From assembly GCA_024196135.1 (NCBI GenBank), contig JAMQCK010000642.1:1-18466 (forward strand): 18,466 nt of DNA, written 5' to 3'. Made by a program: the position numbers and the translations under genes. The notes below the pieces were generated by a model. The model ran no database searches. It was not told the DNA's origin and saw nothing but the letters and a program-made list of their open reading frames with translations. This DNA comes from Pleurotus ostreatus/Saccharomyces cerevisiae fusant. Lineage: Eukaryota > Opisthokonta. How positions within the stretch are numbered: position 1 is the first letter of the stretch; every line of letters starts with the position of its first letter. This document shows positions 1 through 6,752 of this stretch, piece by piece.

Positions 1-180
1 GCTTGGCATGCGCGGATAGAAGAGGGAAGGGGAGGAGGCGGAGAGTGGGTGAGAGGCGCGGTGAGTGGGAGGGAAGAGGGCGCGGTGAGGGAGTAGAGGA
101 AAGAGGGAGGGCGTGAGGGGTCGTTAGGTACGTAGCAGGCGATTGAGGGACGAAGAGAAGGCGATTCAAAAACAAAAGAG
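1..180. repeat. Purine-rich low-complexity block
   Basis: The plus strand is dominated by GA/GGGAGG runs, with a loose duplication around the motif GCGCGGTGAG (near 55 and 80). I see no coding signal. This is the first of several strand-asymmetric blocks in the left third of the window. Confidence 0.6.
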
Positions 181-288
181 ACGCATATACGTAGTGGAGT
201 GACGCATATACGTAGACGGAGAGACGCATATATGTAGTGGAGAGACGCATATACGTAGGCGGAGAGACGCATATACGTAGGCGGAGAG
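181..288. repeat. Tandem array, 21/22-bp unit, 5 copies
   Basis: Five consecutive units begin with ACGCATATACGTAG and end in GGAGAG or GGAGTG. Unit lengths alternate between 21 and 22 bp, so it is not a coding repeat. Each unit has a TACGTA core, a perfect 6-bp palindrome, except the third, where it is TATGTA. The array is AT-richer than its surroundings. Confidence 0.9.
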
Positions 289-1069
289 GCTGTGCGAGCC
301 TCGACGAGATTGAGTGATGGGTAGTACAAGCTGCATGGTGCTGGGCGCATGTAGGCTGTCGATGCGGAAGTGAGGGAGAGAAGGGACGGCGGCGAGAGAG
401 TACGGTGAGCTTGGGCGAGTGGGAAGACGGAGTGAGAGTACGGCGGCGTGGGCGGCGGACAGGCGAGGGTTGGCACGCAGACGAGTGGGTTGCCCTAGCG
501 GACGAGAGTAGGCAGCCCTAGCAAGTATATAGCCGCAGACCAACACGCACGCACCCTCGTCCAGCCCGCCACTCTCACGACGATGAACGCAGCGGTTGAC
601 CCTCGTGCGGTTCGAACGCGCTGACGTCAGGATCTCGATCTCGGATCGCGTCAACAGGCGCCATCACACACACGAGGTCGATCGGGCCGGTTGCCTGCGG
701 GTGATGGACGCGTCGAGGGCGTCCTGCTGTCGGTGGGCGCGCACTGCTACGAGTGGGACGCGTACTGCTCACGTACTGCTGCGAACACAACGCGATTGGC
801 TCCCGCCGCCGTCCATGCAAGGGTTAGTCCGAGGACACGCGCACGCCCTCTTCCAACTACCGTCCCTTGCGTCCGGGACCGGCCCTCTTCCACCTACCGC
901 CCCTTCCGCCCTGGACAGCCCCTTCCGCTCTGGACCGCCCTTTGCGCCCGGGACCGCCCTCCTCTCCCAGAGTCATTAGGTGGTGCTCATGGGGTCAACG
1001 TACGTCGCCATCGCCGCTCTGCGCGCTCTTCGCTCACCTCGCGCCTAGATCACGTCGCACCTGGAGAAG
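289..1069. other. Gene-free stretch, no recognised feature
   Basis: Open frames exist on both strands, but they are rich in Arg, Ser, Pro and Thr, overlap each other and show no domain. Between about 860 and 965 the plus strand repeats a loose motif around CCCTTCCGCCCTGGACAGCC, three or four degenerate copies. Nothing else was seen. Confidence 0.5.
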
Positions 1070-1525
1070 TACGCCTTCTCTCTCCCGTCTGCTTCCGTCT
1101 CTTCCTCCTTTCACCTTCCGTCCCCCTCCCGTCTGCTTCCGTCCTCCTGCCCTTCACTTCCCACCTTCCCAGTACCCTCCATTGACCTCCACTCGCTTCC
1201 ATATATACTCGCACATTCTGTACATCTCCCAATGGCATGCTGTATATCTCCCAATGACATGCATGCTACTCATCCAACGGACTTGCGTCCCCCCTCTCCC
1301 CCCCCTCTCCCCCACCCCTCCATCTCTCCATCTCTCCATCTCTCCTCCTCTCCTTCCCCTCCCTCCCCCTCTTTCCTCCCCTCTCCTCTTTCCCCCCTTC
1401 ATCTTCCGTCCTCTCCCCCTCTCCCCCTCTCCCCCTCTCCTCCCCACTCTCCCCCTCTCCCCTCCATCTCCCCCTCTCCCCTCCATCTCCCCCTCTCCTC
1501 CTTTCCCCCTTCCCTCCTCGCCCCT
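1070..1525. repeat. Homopyrimidine tract (CT-rich)
   Basis: The plus strand is almost pure C/T, above all from 1287 to 1524, where only scattered A and about two G interrupt some 240 nt. It contains short tandem runs such as CCATCTCT and CCCCCTCT. Long open frames here translate to Pro/Ser/Leu on one strand and Arg/Gly/Glu on the other. They are consequences of composition, not genes. Confidence 0.85.
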
Positions 1526-1742
1526 ACCCATTGACGTACGTGTATCGTGCCCTCACCCATTGACGTACGTGTATCGCGCCCCCACCCGACGACGTGCGTG
1601 TATCGCTCTACCCGACGACGTGCGTGTGTCGCTCTACCCGCCGACGTGCGTGTGTCGCTCTACCCGCCGACGTGCGTGTGTCGCTCTACCCGACGGCGTG
1701 CGTGTGTCGTGCTACCCGCCGACTACGTGCGTGTATCGCACT
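1526..1742. repeat. Tandem array, 26/29-bp unit, 8 copies
   Basis: Eight units each start with ACCC and carry GACGTGCGTGTRTCG or GACGTACGTGTATCG. The first two and the last are 29 bp and the middle five are 26 bp. The middle copies are nearly identical, which suggests recent slippage. The array sits between two pyrimidine-rich blocks. Confidence 0.9.
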
Positions 1743-1985
1743 ACCTTCCTCCCTTCCCTCGCTCCTCCACCCCTCCCTTCGCACCATTACACCCTCTTCC
1801 TCCACCCCTTTCCTCTCCGTCATTGCTTTTACACCCGACTCCCCCCACCCTTACACCCTCTACCTTCGCACCCGCTTCCAATTGTCGCTGCCACCACCCC
1901 CCCAATCTCCCTTCTTCACGCGCGTTCATCGCTTTTACCCTCTTCCTTCCCCGCCCCCCTCACACCCTCCCCCTCGCCTCGCTTG
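1743..1985. repeat. Pyrimidine-rich low-complexity block
   Basis: The plus strand is mostly C/T with repeated CTTCC, CACCCC and ACACCCTC motifs. No gene was seen. Composition matches the 1070-1525 tract. Confidence 0.6.
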
Positions 1986-2232
1986 CGGATCCCCTCGCCT
2001 CGCTTGCGGGTCAGGCGCTTCGCTTGAGCGGGCGCTGCGGGGGCCCGCGCTTGCGGGTCAGGCGCTGCGGGGGCCCTCGCTTGAGCAGGCGCTGCGGGTC
2101 CCCGCGCTTGAGCAGGTGCTGCGGGGGCCCTCGCGCTCGAGTAGGCGCTGCGGGTCTTTTTCGCTTGAATAGGCGCTGCGGGGTCTCCTCGCTTTCGCTT
2201 GAGCAGGCGCTGCGGGTTCCCCCGCGCTTTCG
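1986..2232. repeat. Tandem array around GCGCTGCGGG, about 7-8 copies
   Basis: The core AGGCGCTGCGGG recurs about every 27-35 bp (near 2031, 2061, 2089, 2117, 2144, 2171 and 2206). It is followed by GGCCC or TCCCC and then GCTTGAG. Units vary in length, so the array is degenerate. It is GC-rich with no coding signal. Confidence 0.8.
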
Positions 2233-2261
2233 GAGGGGGGGGACCCAGATCGACTTTCCGC

Positions 2262-2562
2262 CACGACGAGGACCCAGCTCGCCTTTCCTTTCGTCTCGAC
2301 GAGGACCAGCACCTCGCCTTTCGGCTCGACGAGACGAGGACCCAGCTCGCCTCGCTTTTCGTCTCGACGAACGAGGACTACGTCGCTTTCCGTCTTGCCG
2401 AGACGAGGACCGGCTGGCTTTTCGTGTAGACGGAGAGGACCAGAGAGTAAGCGGCGATGGGAGGACCCAGCTCGCCTCGCTTTCCGTCTAGACGGCGAGG
2501 TCCAGAGTAGGCGGCGATGGGAGGACCAGCTCAGATCGCTTTTCCTTCGTCTGGACGGCGAT
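2262..2562. repeat. Degenerate tandem array, unit about 30-60 bp
   Basis: The motif GACGAGGACCCAGCTCGCCT followed by CGCTTTTCGTCT recurs about seven times with insertions and deletions. The last two copies are longer and add AGTAGGCGGCGATGGGAG. Imperfect unit length argues against a coding repeat. Confidence 0.75.
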
Positions 2563-2825
2563 TCAGGCTTCGCGTGCCCCTCCTCGTGTGCCTCCCATCG
2601 CCCCTCCTCCCCTGCACCTAGAACCTCTCGGTGCTCACCCTTCCCCCTCCCTGCTCCCACGACTCCTCTTCGTTTGCCTCCCACCACCCCTCCTCGTGTG
2701 CGCCTCCCGCCACCTCTCTTCTTCCCCTCCCAACACCCCTCCTTCACCGCCTCGGTCCGTCTCGCGCCCACTACTGCTCGCCTCGCCCTCCCTTCTGCGA
2801 CCGCTCACCTCGCCCGCTCCCTTCG
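2563..2825. repeat. Pyrimidine-rich low-complexity block
   Basis: The plus strand is dominated by C and T, with repeats of CTCCC, CCCTCC and CCTCGTGTG (twice). No gene was seen. Confidence 0.55.
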
Positions 2826-2971
2826 GCGACTGATCGGAGAGCGCTCCCTTCAGCGACTGATCGGAGAGCGCTCCCTTTAGCGGAGAGCACCCTTTCTGAC
2901 GGAAAGGACCGTGGGAGTGCACCCGCTGACAGAAAGGACCGTGGGAGTGCACCCGCTGACAAAAAGGACCG
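2826..2971. repeat. Two short tandem arrays, 27 bp x2 and 30 bp x2.3
   Basis: At 2826-2879 a 27-bp unit containing GCGACTGATCGGAGAGCGCT occurs twice. At 2901-2971 a 30-bp unit containing GGACCGTGGGAGTGCACCCG occurs twice, plus a partial copy. The two arrays are unrelated in sequence. Confidence 0.85.
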
Positions 2972-2989
2972 CGACGGGCCGCGAGGAAG

Positions 2990-3050
2990 ATGGAAGGGAG
3001 GGAAGGGAGGGAAGGGAGGGAAGGGAGGGAAGGGAGGGAAGGGAAGGGCG
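2990..3050 (+). repeat. 8-bp microsatellite (GGAAGGGA)n, possible G-quadruplex
   Basis: The unit GGAAGGGA is repeated about seven times on the plus strand, giving many GGG runs separated by one or two bases. Such a tract could fold into a G-quadruplex or a triplex; this is an inference from sequence only. Confidence 0.85.
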
Positions 3051-3220
3051 AGCGTCAGCGAGCTTTCGAAAACACCCCTGGCAGGGAGGGCCGAGTCCGG
3101 GAAAGACTTGGGACAGGGATTCTAGGAAGGGAGGGAAGGGATTTTAGGAAGAGGTGTGGCGTGGGGGAGGAGAGAGAGCGCGTACTTGGCAGACTGATTT
3201 ACCGCGCGCCTCGAGCTCGG

Positions 3221-3278
3221 GCTGAGCGTCAAGAGGTGTCGTGCGCGGTGCTGAGCGTCAAGAGGTGTCGTGCGCGGT
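3221..3278. repeat. 29-bp direct repeat, 2 copies
   Basis: Two identical 29-bp units, each starting GCTGAGCGTCAAGAGGTGTC, lie head to tail, followed by a further partial GCTGAG. Confidence 0.9.
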
Positions 3279-3377
3279 GCTGAGGGAGAGGTCTACCTGC
3301 GCGTAGTGCTCAAGACCAGCGCGCCGGGTGCGCAACGCCAGCGCGCATTGTCCAGTTAGACTGATTTTTATGGTACG

Positions 3378-3482
3378 AGATATCAGATGCTCAATATATC
3401 GATTAAATATCAGATGCTCGATATATCGATTAAATATCAGATGCTCGATATATCGCTTAAATATCAGATGCTCGATATATGA
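3378..3482. repeat. AT-rich tandem array, 27-bp unit, 4 copies
   Basis: Four units share AAATATCAGATGCTCGATAT and most continue ATCGATT or ATCGCTT. Inside them CGATATATCG is a perfect palindrome. The array is an AT-rich island in otherwise GC-rich DNA. The in-frame translation is a spurious consequence of the 27-bp period. Confidence 0.95.
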
Positions 3483-3521
3483 TGCAGTATGCGCCTGCGA
3501 TGCGGTGTGGGCGTGTGTGTT

Positions 3522-3534
3522 GGGGGGGGGGGGG
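3522..3534 (+). repeat. Homopolymer run of 13 G
   Basis: Thirteen consecutive G follow a GTGTGTGTT stretch. The exact length may be unreliable in any assembly. Confidence 0.9.
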
Positions 3535-3563
3535 TGTTGAGTCCAGAGGCGAGTTCGTACGAG

Positions 3564-3632
3564 TCTAACTCGGAGAACGTCCGGATACTAACTCGGAGAA
3601 CGTCCGGATACTAACTCGGAGAACGTCCGGAT
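3564..3632. repeat. Tandem array, 23-bp unit, 3 copies
   Basis: Three nearly identical 23-bp units contain TAACTCGGAGAACGTCCGGA. The unit length is not a multiple of three. Confidence 0.95.
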
Positions 3633-3680
3633 ATCGAGTTCGACGATGGTGAGATGGCGTACCTATGCGTCGTTGTACGT

Positions 3681-3895
3681 GGCGGGAGATGCGCGGTTGG
3701 GGAGATGCGAGGCGGGAGATGCGCGGTCGGGGAGATGCGAGGCGGGAGGAGCGCCGGTGTACGTGGTGGGAGATGCGCGGTTGTGCGTGGCGGGAGATAC
3801 GCCGTTGGGCGTGGCGGGAGAAGCGCCGTTGGGCGTGGCGGGAGAAGCGCCGTTGGGCGTGGCGGGAGAAGCGCCGTTGGGCGTGGCGAGAAGAG
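3681..3895. repeat. Tandem array, 30-bp x2 then 24-bp x6
   Basis: Two 30-bp units (3681-3740) are followed by six 24-bp units (3741-3884) and a partial copy. All begin GGCGGGAG or GGTGGGAG and share GCGCGGTTG or GCGCCGTTGG. The last three full 24-bp copies are identical. All three plus-strand frames are open here, as expected of a repeat whose length is divisible by three. Confidence 0.9.
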
Positions 3896-3967
3896 GTGCG
3901 AGTCCAACCGAGTCCGAGAAGAGGATGATGAGATGAGAATGGGGAGAGGATTAGGAGATGAGAATTG

Positions 3968-4114
3968 GGAGACGACGCGGTGATCCAAGGAGACGACGCG
4001 GTGATCCAAGGAGACGACGCGGTGATCCAAGGAGACGACGCGGTGATCCAAAGAGACAACGCGGTGATCCAAAGACACGATGCGGTGATCCAAAGAGATG
4101 ATGCGGTAATGTGA
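3968..4114. repeat. Tandem array, 21-bp unit, 7 copies
   Basis: Seven 21-bp units have the form GGAGACGACGCGGTGATCCA. The first four are identical and the last three progressively degenerate toward 4114. Confidence 0.95.
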
Positions 4115-4139
4115 TGGGGAGGGCAGAGGGGCGGTGGAG

Positions 4140-4310
4140 ATCGGGCGGTAGATGGGGTGGGGTGGACGTGGGGTGTATAACGGGGGTGGACGAGGAGTGG
4201 ATAACGGGGGTGGATAACGGGTGGACGACGAGGGGTGGACAACGGGTGGACGACGAGGGGTGAATGGCGAGGGGTGGACGACGAGGGGTGAATGGCGAGG
4301 GGTGGACGAC
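4140..4310 (+). repeat. GT-rich degenerate repeats (GGGGTGGACGACGAG)
   Basis: GGGGTGGACGACGAGGGGTG, GGATAACGGG and GTGAATGGCGAG recur with irregular spacing. The strand is almost free of C apart from the GAC core and has many GGGG runs. No gene was seen. Confidence 0.7.
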
Positions 4311-4382
4311 GGGGTGAGCAGCATGTTGCGCGTAGGGGCGAGCAGCATGTTGCGCGTAGGGGCGAGCAGCATGTTGCGCGTA
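4311..4382. repeat. Tandem array, 24-bp unit, 3 copies
   Basis: Three 24-bp units have the form GGGGCGAGCAGCATGTTGCG followed by CGTA. The second and third are identical; the first differs at one base. Confidence 0.95.
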
Positions 4383-4411
4383 AGAGCATGGCCCGGCGGC
4401 CGCGCATCCGT

Positions 4412-4627
4412 GTTTGGGAACTCGCAGACGGCCAGGTTTGGGAGCTCGCAGACGGCCAGGTTTGGGAACTCGCAGACGGCCAGGTTTGGGAACTCGCAGA
4501 CGGCCAGGTTTGGGAACTCGCAGACGGCCAGGTTTGGGAACTCGCAGACGGCCAGGTTTGAGAACTCGCAGACGGCCAGGTTTGGGACCTCGCAGACGGC
4601 CAGGCTTGAGAACTCGCAGACGGCGCG
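4412..4627. repeat. Tandem array, 24-bp unit, 9 copies
   Basis: Nine contiguous 24-bp units begin GTTTGGGAACTCGCAGACGG and end CCAG, with few substitutions. In one plus frame each reads as the octapeptide VWELADGQ. The minus strand and other frames are open too. There are no spacers, so this is not a CRISPR array. Confidence 0.95.
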
Positions 4628-4650
4628 CTTGATGCCGTTCTACACGCGAC

Positions 4651-4765
4651 GAGAGGGTGCACGCGAGCGGCGGACGTGGAGAGAGCACGCGAGCGGCGGA
4701 CGCGGAGGGAGCACGCGGGCGCCGGACGTGTCGTGCGGCCAGCGAGCGGCGGACGTGCCGTGCGG
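4651..4765. repeat. Tandem arrays, 26-bp x3 and 27-bp x2
   Basis: GCACGCGAGCGGCGGACGTG recurs at 26-bp spacing three times. A related 27-bp unit with CGTGCGGCCAGCG then overlaps it. The two units share GAGCGGCGGACGTG, so one probably derived from the other. Confidence 0.8.
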
Positions 4766-4872
4766 CCAGCGGAAAGAGAGAGCACGAGCGAAGGGCAGCT
4801 CTGGTAGGCGGACAAGAGGTCTGGGCACTATCGCAGCAGCAGGCTGGGCGAGCATAGCACGAAAGTATTGAG

Positions 4873-5047
4873 GAGCCGACGCACGAGCTGGTTGAGTAGC
4901 CGAGCACGAGCTGGTTGAGTAGCCGAGCACGAGCTGGTTGAGTAGCCGACGCACGAGCTGGTTGAGGAGCCGTCGCACGAGCTGCTTGAAGAGCCGTCAC
5001 ACGAGCTGTTTGAAGAGCCGTCGCACGAGCTGGTTGAGGAGCCATCG
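4873..5047 (+). repeat. 24/23-bp array, decoded as EPSHELVE octapeptide, 7 copies
   Basis: Seven units carry CACGAGCTGGTTGAG. Units 1 and 4-7 are 24 bp; units 2 and 3 are 23 bp. In the plus frame starting at 4873 the later copies read EPSHELLE, EPSHELFE and EPSHELVE. Units 2-4 begin with TAG where the others have GAG, and the one-base deletions break the frame. It looks like either a decayed coding repeat or a minisatellite that happens to resemble one. Confidence 0.85.
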
Positions 5048-5060
5048 TTTTTATGGGTAA

Positions 5061-5152
5061 GCAGTCAATCGAGTTGGCGCGCGAGAATTCCATCGAGTTG
5101 ACGGGTAAATAGTCAATCGAGTTGGCGGGCGAGAAGTCCATCGGGTGAGAAA
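5061..5152. repeat. Direct repeat of about 43 bp, 2 copies
   Basis: Two copies share AGTCAATCGAGTTGGCG, then GCGAGAA, then TCCATCG. They are separated by a short GACGGGTAAAT segment. Confidence 0.8.
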
Positions 5153-5220
5153 AGAAGTCCCTCCGAGGGATAGCGAAGTAGATGTTGTGCTTATGGGCGA
5201 GTCGGAGGTTGGGGTCGTCT

Positions 5221-5362
5221 ACGAGTGGAATCTGATGTCGTCCACGAGTTGAGAGCTGCGCTCTTCCACGAGTCGACAATTGCGCTCGTCAACGAGTCGA
5301 CAGTTGCGCTTGTCAACGAGTGGAAGCTGAGATCGTCCACGAGTTGAGAGCTGCGCTCATCA
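5221..5362. repeat. Tandem array, 24/23-bp unit, 6 copies
   Basis: Six units start with ACGAG. Those at 5244, 5268, 5292 and 5339 are 24 bp; those at 5221 and 5316 are 23 bp. On the plus strand they read as octapeptides such as VHELRAAL, FHESTIAL and VNESTVAL. The 23-bp units shift the frame, so no single frame covers the array. Confidence 0.85.
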
Positions 5363-5482
5363 ACTGCAACGCTTTCTCCTCCGATCCCTCCGTGTCGAAC
5401 CTTACCACCTTCCACTCGTTGACGAGCGCAACTGTCGACTCGACTCGTGGGCGACCTCAGCTTCCACTCGTTGACGAGCGCA
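5305..5482. repeat. Imperfect inverted repeat, 40-bp arms, 98-bp spacer
   Basis: Bases 5305-5344 and 5443-5482 are reverse complements at 37 of 40 positions by my count. The spacer contains a second nested pair (about 5294-5325 against 5411-5442). The arms consist of the 24-bp repeat units of this area, so part of the array has been inverted. Confidence 0.85.
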
Positions 5483-5688
5483 CGATGTTCGCAGGGGACG
5501 AGCGTGGGATAGTCGAGCTTGACGAGAGCAGGTTGTTCGAAGGCGACGAGCGCAGGTTGTTTGAAGGAGAGGGGCGTGAGCTAGTCGAGGTTGACGCGCG
5601 TGGGCTAGTCGAAGTTGACGAGCGCGGGCTAGTCGAAATGGCCGAACGCAGGTTATTTGAAGGCGACGAGCGCAGCAGGCTGATTGAA
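5473..5688 (+). repeat. 24-bp array read as DERxLVEx octapeptide, 9 copies
   Basis: Nine exact 24-bp units occur without indels. In the plus frame from 5473 they read DERTMFAG, DERGIVEL, DESRLFEG, DERRLFEG, EGRELVEV, DARGLVEV, DERGLVEM, AERRLFEG and DERSRLIE. The pattern is an acidic Asp-Glu-Arg followed by Leu-(Val/Phe)-Glu. The frame stays open to a TAA at 5911-5913, through the next array. The peptide pattern is better conserved than expected of random sequence, but no start, intron or domain makes this a defensible gene. Confidence 0.85.
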
Positions 5689-5756
5689 GCCACCAAAACC
5701 TTCCTCAAATCTCGTCAGAAGATAGTATGCAGGGAGCATCGAAGGGCGAAGCGCAA

Positions 5757-5875
5757 GCGGAGCGAGGGAAGAAGGGTAGAGAGCGGCGAGGGACGAAGGG
5801 AAGAGAGCGGCGAGGGACGAAGGGCAGAGAGCGGCGAGGGACGAGGCACAGAGCACGGCGAGGGACGAAACACAA
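5757..5875. repeat. Tandem array, 24-bp unit, 5 copies
   Basis: Five units have the form GAGCGGCGAGGGACGAAGGG plus four variable bases; the first and last are degenerate and the last is 23 bp. In the plus frame they read as ESGEGRRx octapeptides in the same open frame as the preceding array. Confidence 0.9.
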
Positions 5876-5946
5876 GCGGCGAAAGGGGGGAGGTTCAGCA
5901 AAAGACGAGATAAGGTGAAGGGGGGGGGCGGCGTTACGACCGCGTC

Positions 5947-6018
5947 GATGAGTTCGACGTCCGCGGGGTCATCGAATTTGACGTTCGCGGGGTCGACGAG
6001 TTCGACGTCCGTGAGGAG
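5947..6018. repeat. Tandem array, 24-bp unit, 3 copies
   Basis: Three 24-bp units carry TTCGACGTCCGCGGGGTC. In one plus frame they read DEFDVRGV, IEFDVRGV and DEFDVREE, again an acidic octapeptide. A TAA at 5911-5913 separates it from the preceding open frame. Confidence 0.9.
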
Positions 6019-6098
6019 TAGTGTTTGATAGTCTAAGAAGGGGGAGTCCAGGATCACATCCAGCTAAGTCGGAGCGATCACCCCTGTTCAGTGTAAAA

Positions 6099-6198
6099 GG
6101 TGGTCACTCAGTAGGAAAGGTGATCACTCAGTATCAGCGGTGACCACTCGGCGGGAAAGGTGATCACTCGGCGGGAAAGGTGATCATTGGGCGTGAAA
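6099..6198. repeat. Tandem array, 20-bp unit, 5 copies
   Basis: Five exact 20-bp units have the form GGTGATCACTCGGCGGGAAA with substitutions. Units 2 and 4 keep the perfect 8-bp palindrome GTGATCAC and the others carry one or two changes in it. This could be a cluster of protein-binding sites, but nothing nearby shows that. Confidence 0.95.
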
Positions 6199-6309
6199 CC
6201 AGCATCGGTGAGCGCAGAGGCCTCCATCTGTAGAGCTGTCGACGCAACCGGCTCCCACTAAGCGAATAGCATCCCTGGGAAAGTCGCCAGGGTCCGGTCA
6301 CAAACAAAA

Positions 6310-6370
6310 GCTTCAACTCCGAAGGTGAAAGGCTTCAATTCCGAAGGTAGAAGGCCTCAACTACGAAGGG
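6310..6370. repeat. Tandem array, about 21-bp unit, 3 copies
   Basis: Three copies of GCTTCAACTCCGAAGGTGAA and variants (GGCTTCAATTCCGAAGGTAG, GGCCTCAACTACGAAGG). This is the last of the dense series of arrays. Confidence 0.85.
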
Positions 6371-6394
6371 GCAGGGTACGAACGATCTTCCCTG

Positions 6395-6628
6395 CATCGA
6401 CGGAAGCATGAGGCGATGCGGATAAGTATCAGGGAGTCGGGGTCGAAGACAAGGCGCGAAAAATGATGGGAAGGACAGGAGAACGTGGCATTCGCAGAAC
6501 ACGTGGCGTGGCACTTGCCGAACATGTGGCTTTCCACCGAATCGGGCCGCTATGGCTGTCGGCGACCGTCATCGGCTTTCCCTGCATCTCAAGACGATGG
6601 AACTTGTCCAAGGAAAATTATATGACCT
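6395..6628 (+). pseudogene. Diverged plus-strand copy of a segment of the 7029-7130 peptide
   Basis: The plus frame through 6445-6507 reads EDKARKMMGRTGERGIRRTRG. It matches ENKARKLMDGPRGRGIRRTRG encoded on the minus strand at 7029-7091: 14 of 21 residues and about 49 of 63 bases agree. Upstream, 6395-6419 also matches minus-strand 7106-7130, but about 20 extra bases lie between the two blocks and the frames of the blocks differ. The frame ends at a TGA at 6626-6628 and no convincing start was found. It is called a relic because of the shift and missing start; an exon of a functional gene is the alternative. Confidence 0.4.
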
Positions 6629-6752
6629 GAATTGGGAATGGGTCTTCGAGCGGCGCTACGGTAAGCGCGGAACACCCCCTTGGGAGTATTGTCTCTTATC
6701 CGCGCGGTACTGGAGCATTCTTCCTTCAATCACGAGCGCCTTTCTGCCCACT

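Noticed and set aside
600..680. tRNA-like B-box (GGTTCGAAC near 605)
   Set aside because: No matching A box or acceptor stem could be found at the expected distances.
867..2027. Long plus-strand open frame of 386 codons, Pro/Ser/Leu-rich
   Set aside because: It runs through a homopyrimidine tract and a tandem array. Composition alone keeps the frame open; the opposite strand is equally open with Arg/Gly/Glu. No domain or start signal.
4412..4627. Possible CRISPR array (nine regular repeats)
   Set aside because: Units are directly adjacent with no spacers, and the context is eukaryotic. It is a minisatellite.
3565..5279. Two long minus-strand open frames (416 and 442 codons) with repeated segments
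   Set aside because: They cross several unrelated tandem arrays whose units are 21 or 24 bp, so all frames stay open. The peptide repeats simply mirror each DNA array.
1..6370. Transposon or retroelement as the source of the repeat region
   Set aside because: No reverse transcriptase, integrase or transposase motif, no long terminal repeats and no flanking inverted repeats were seen.
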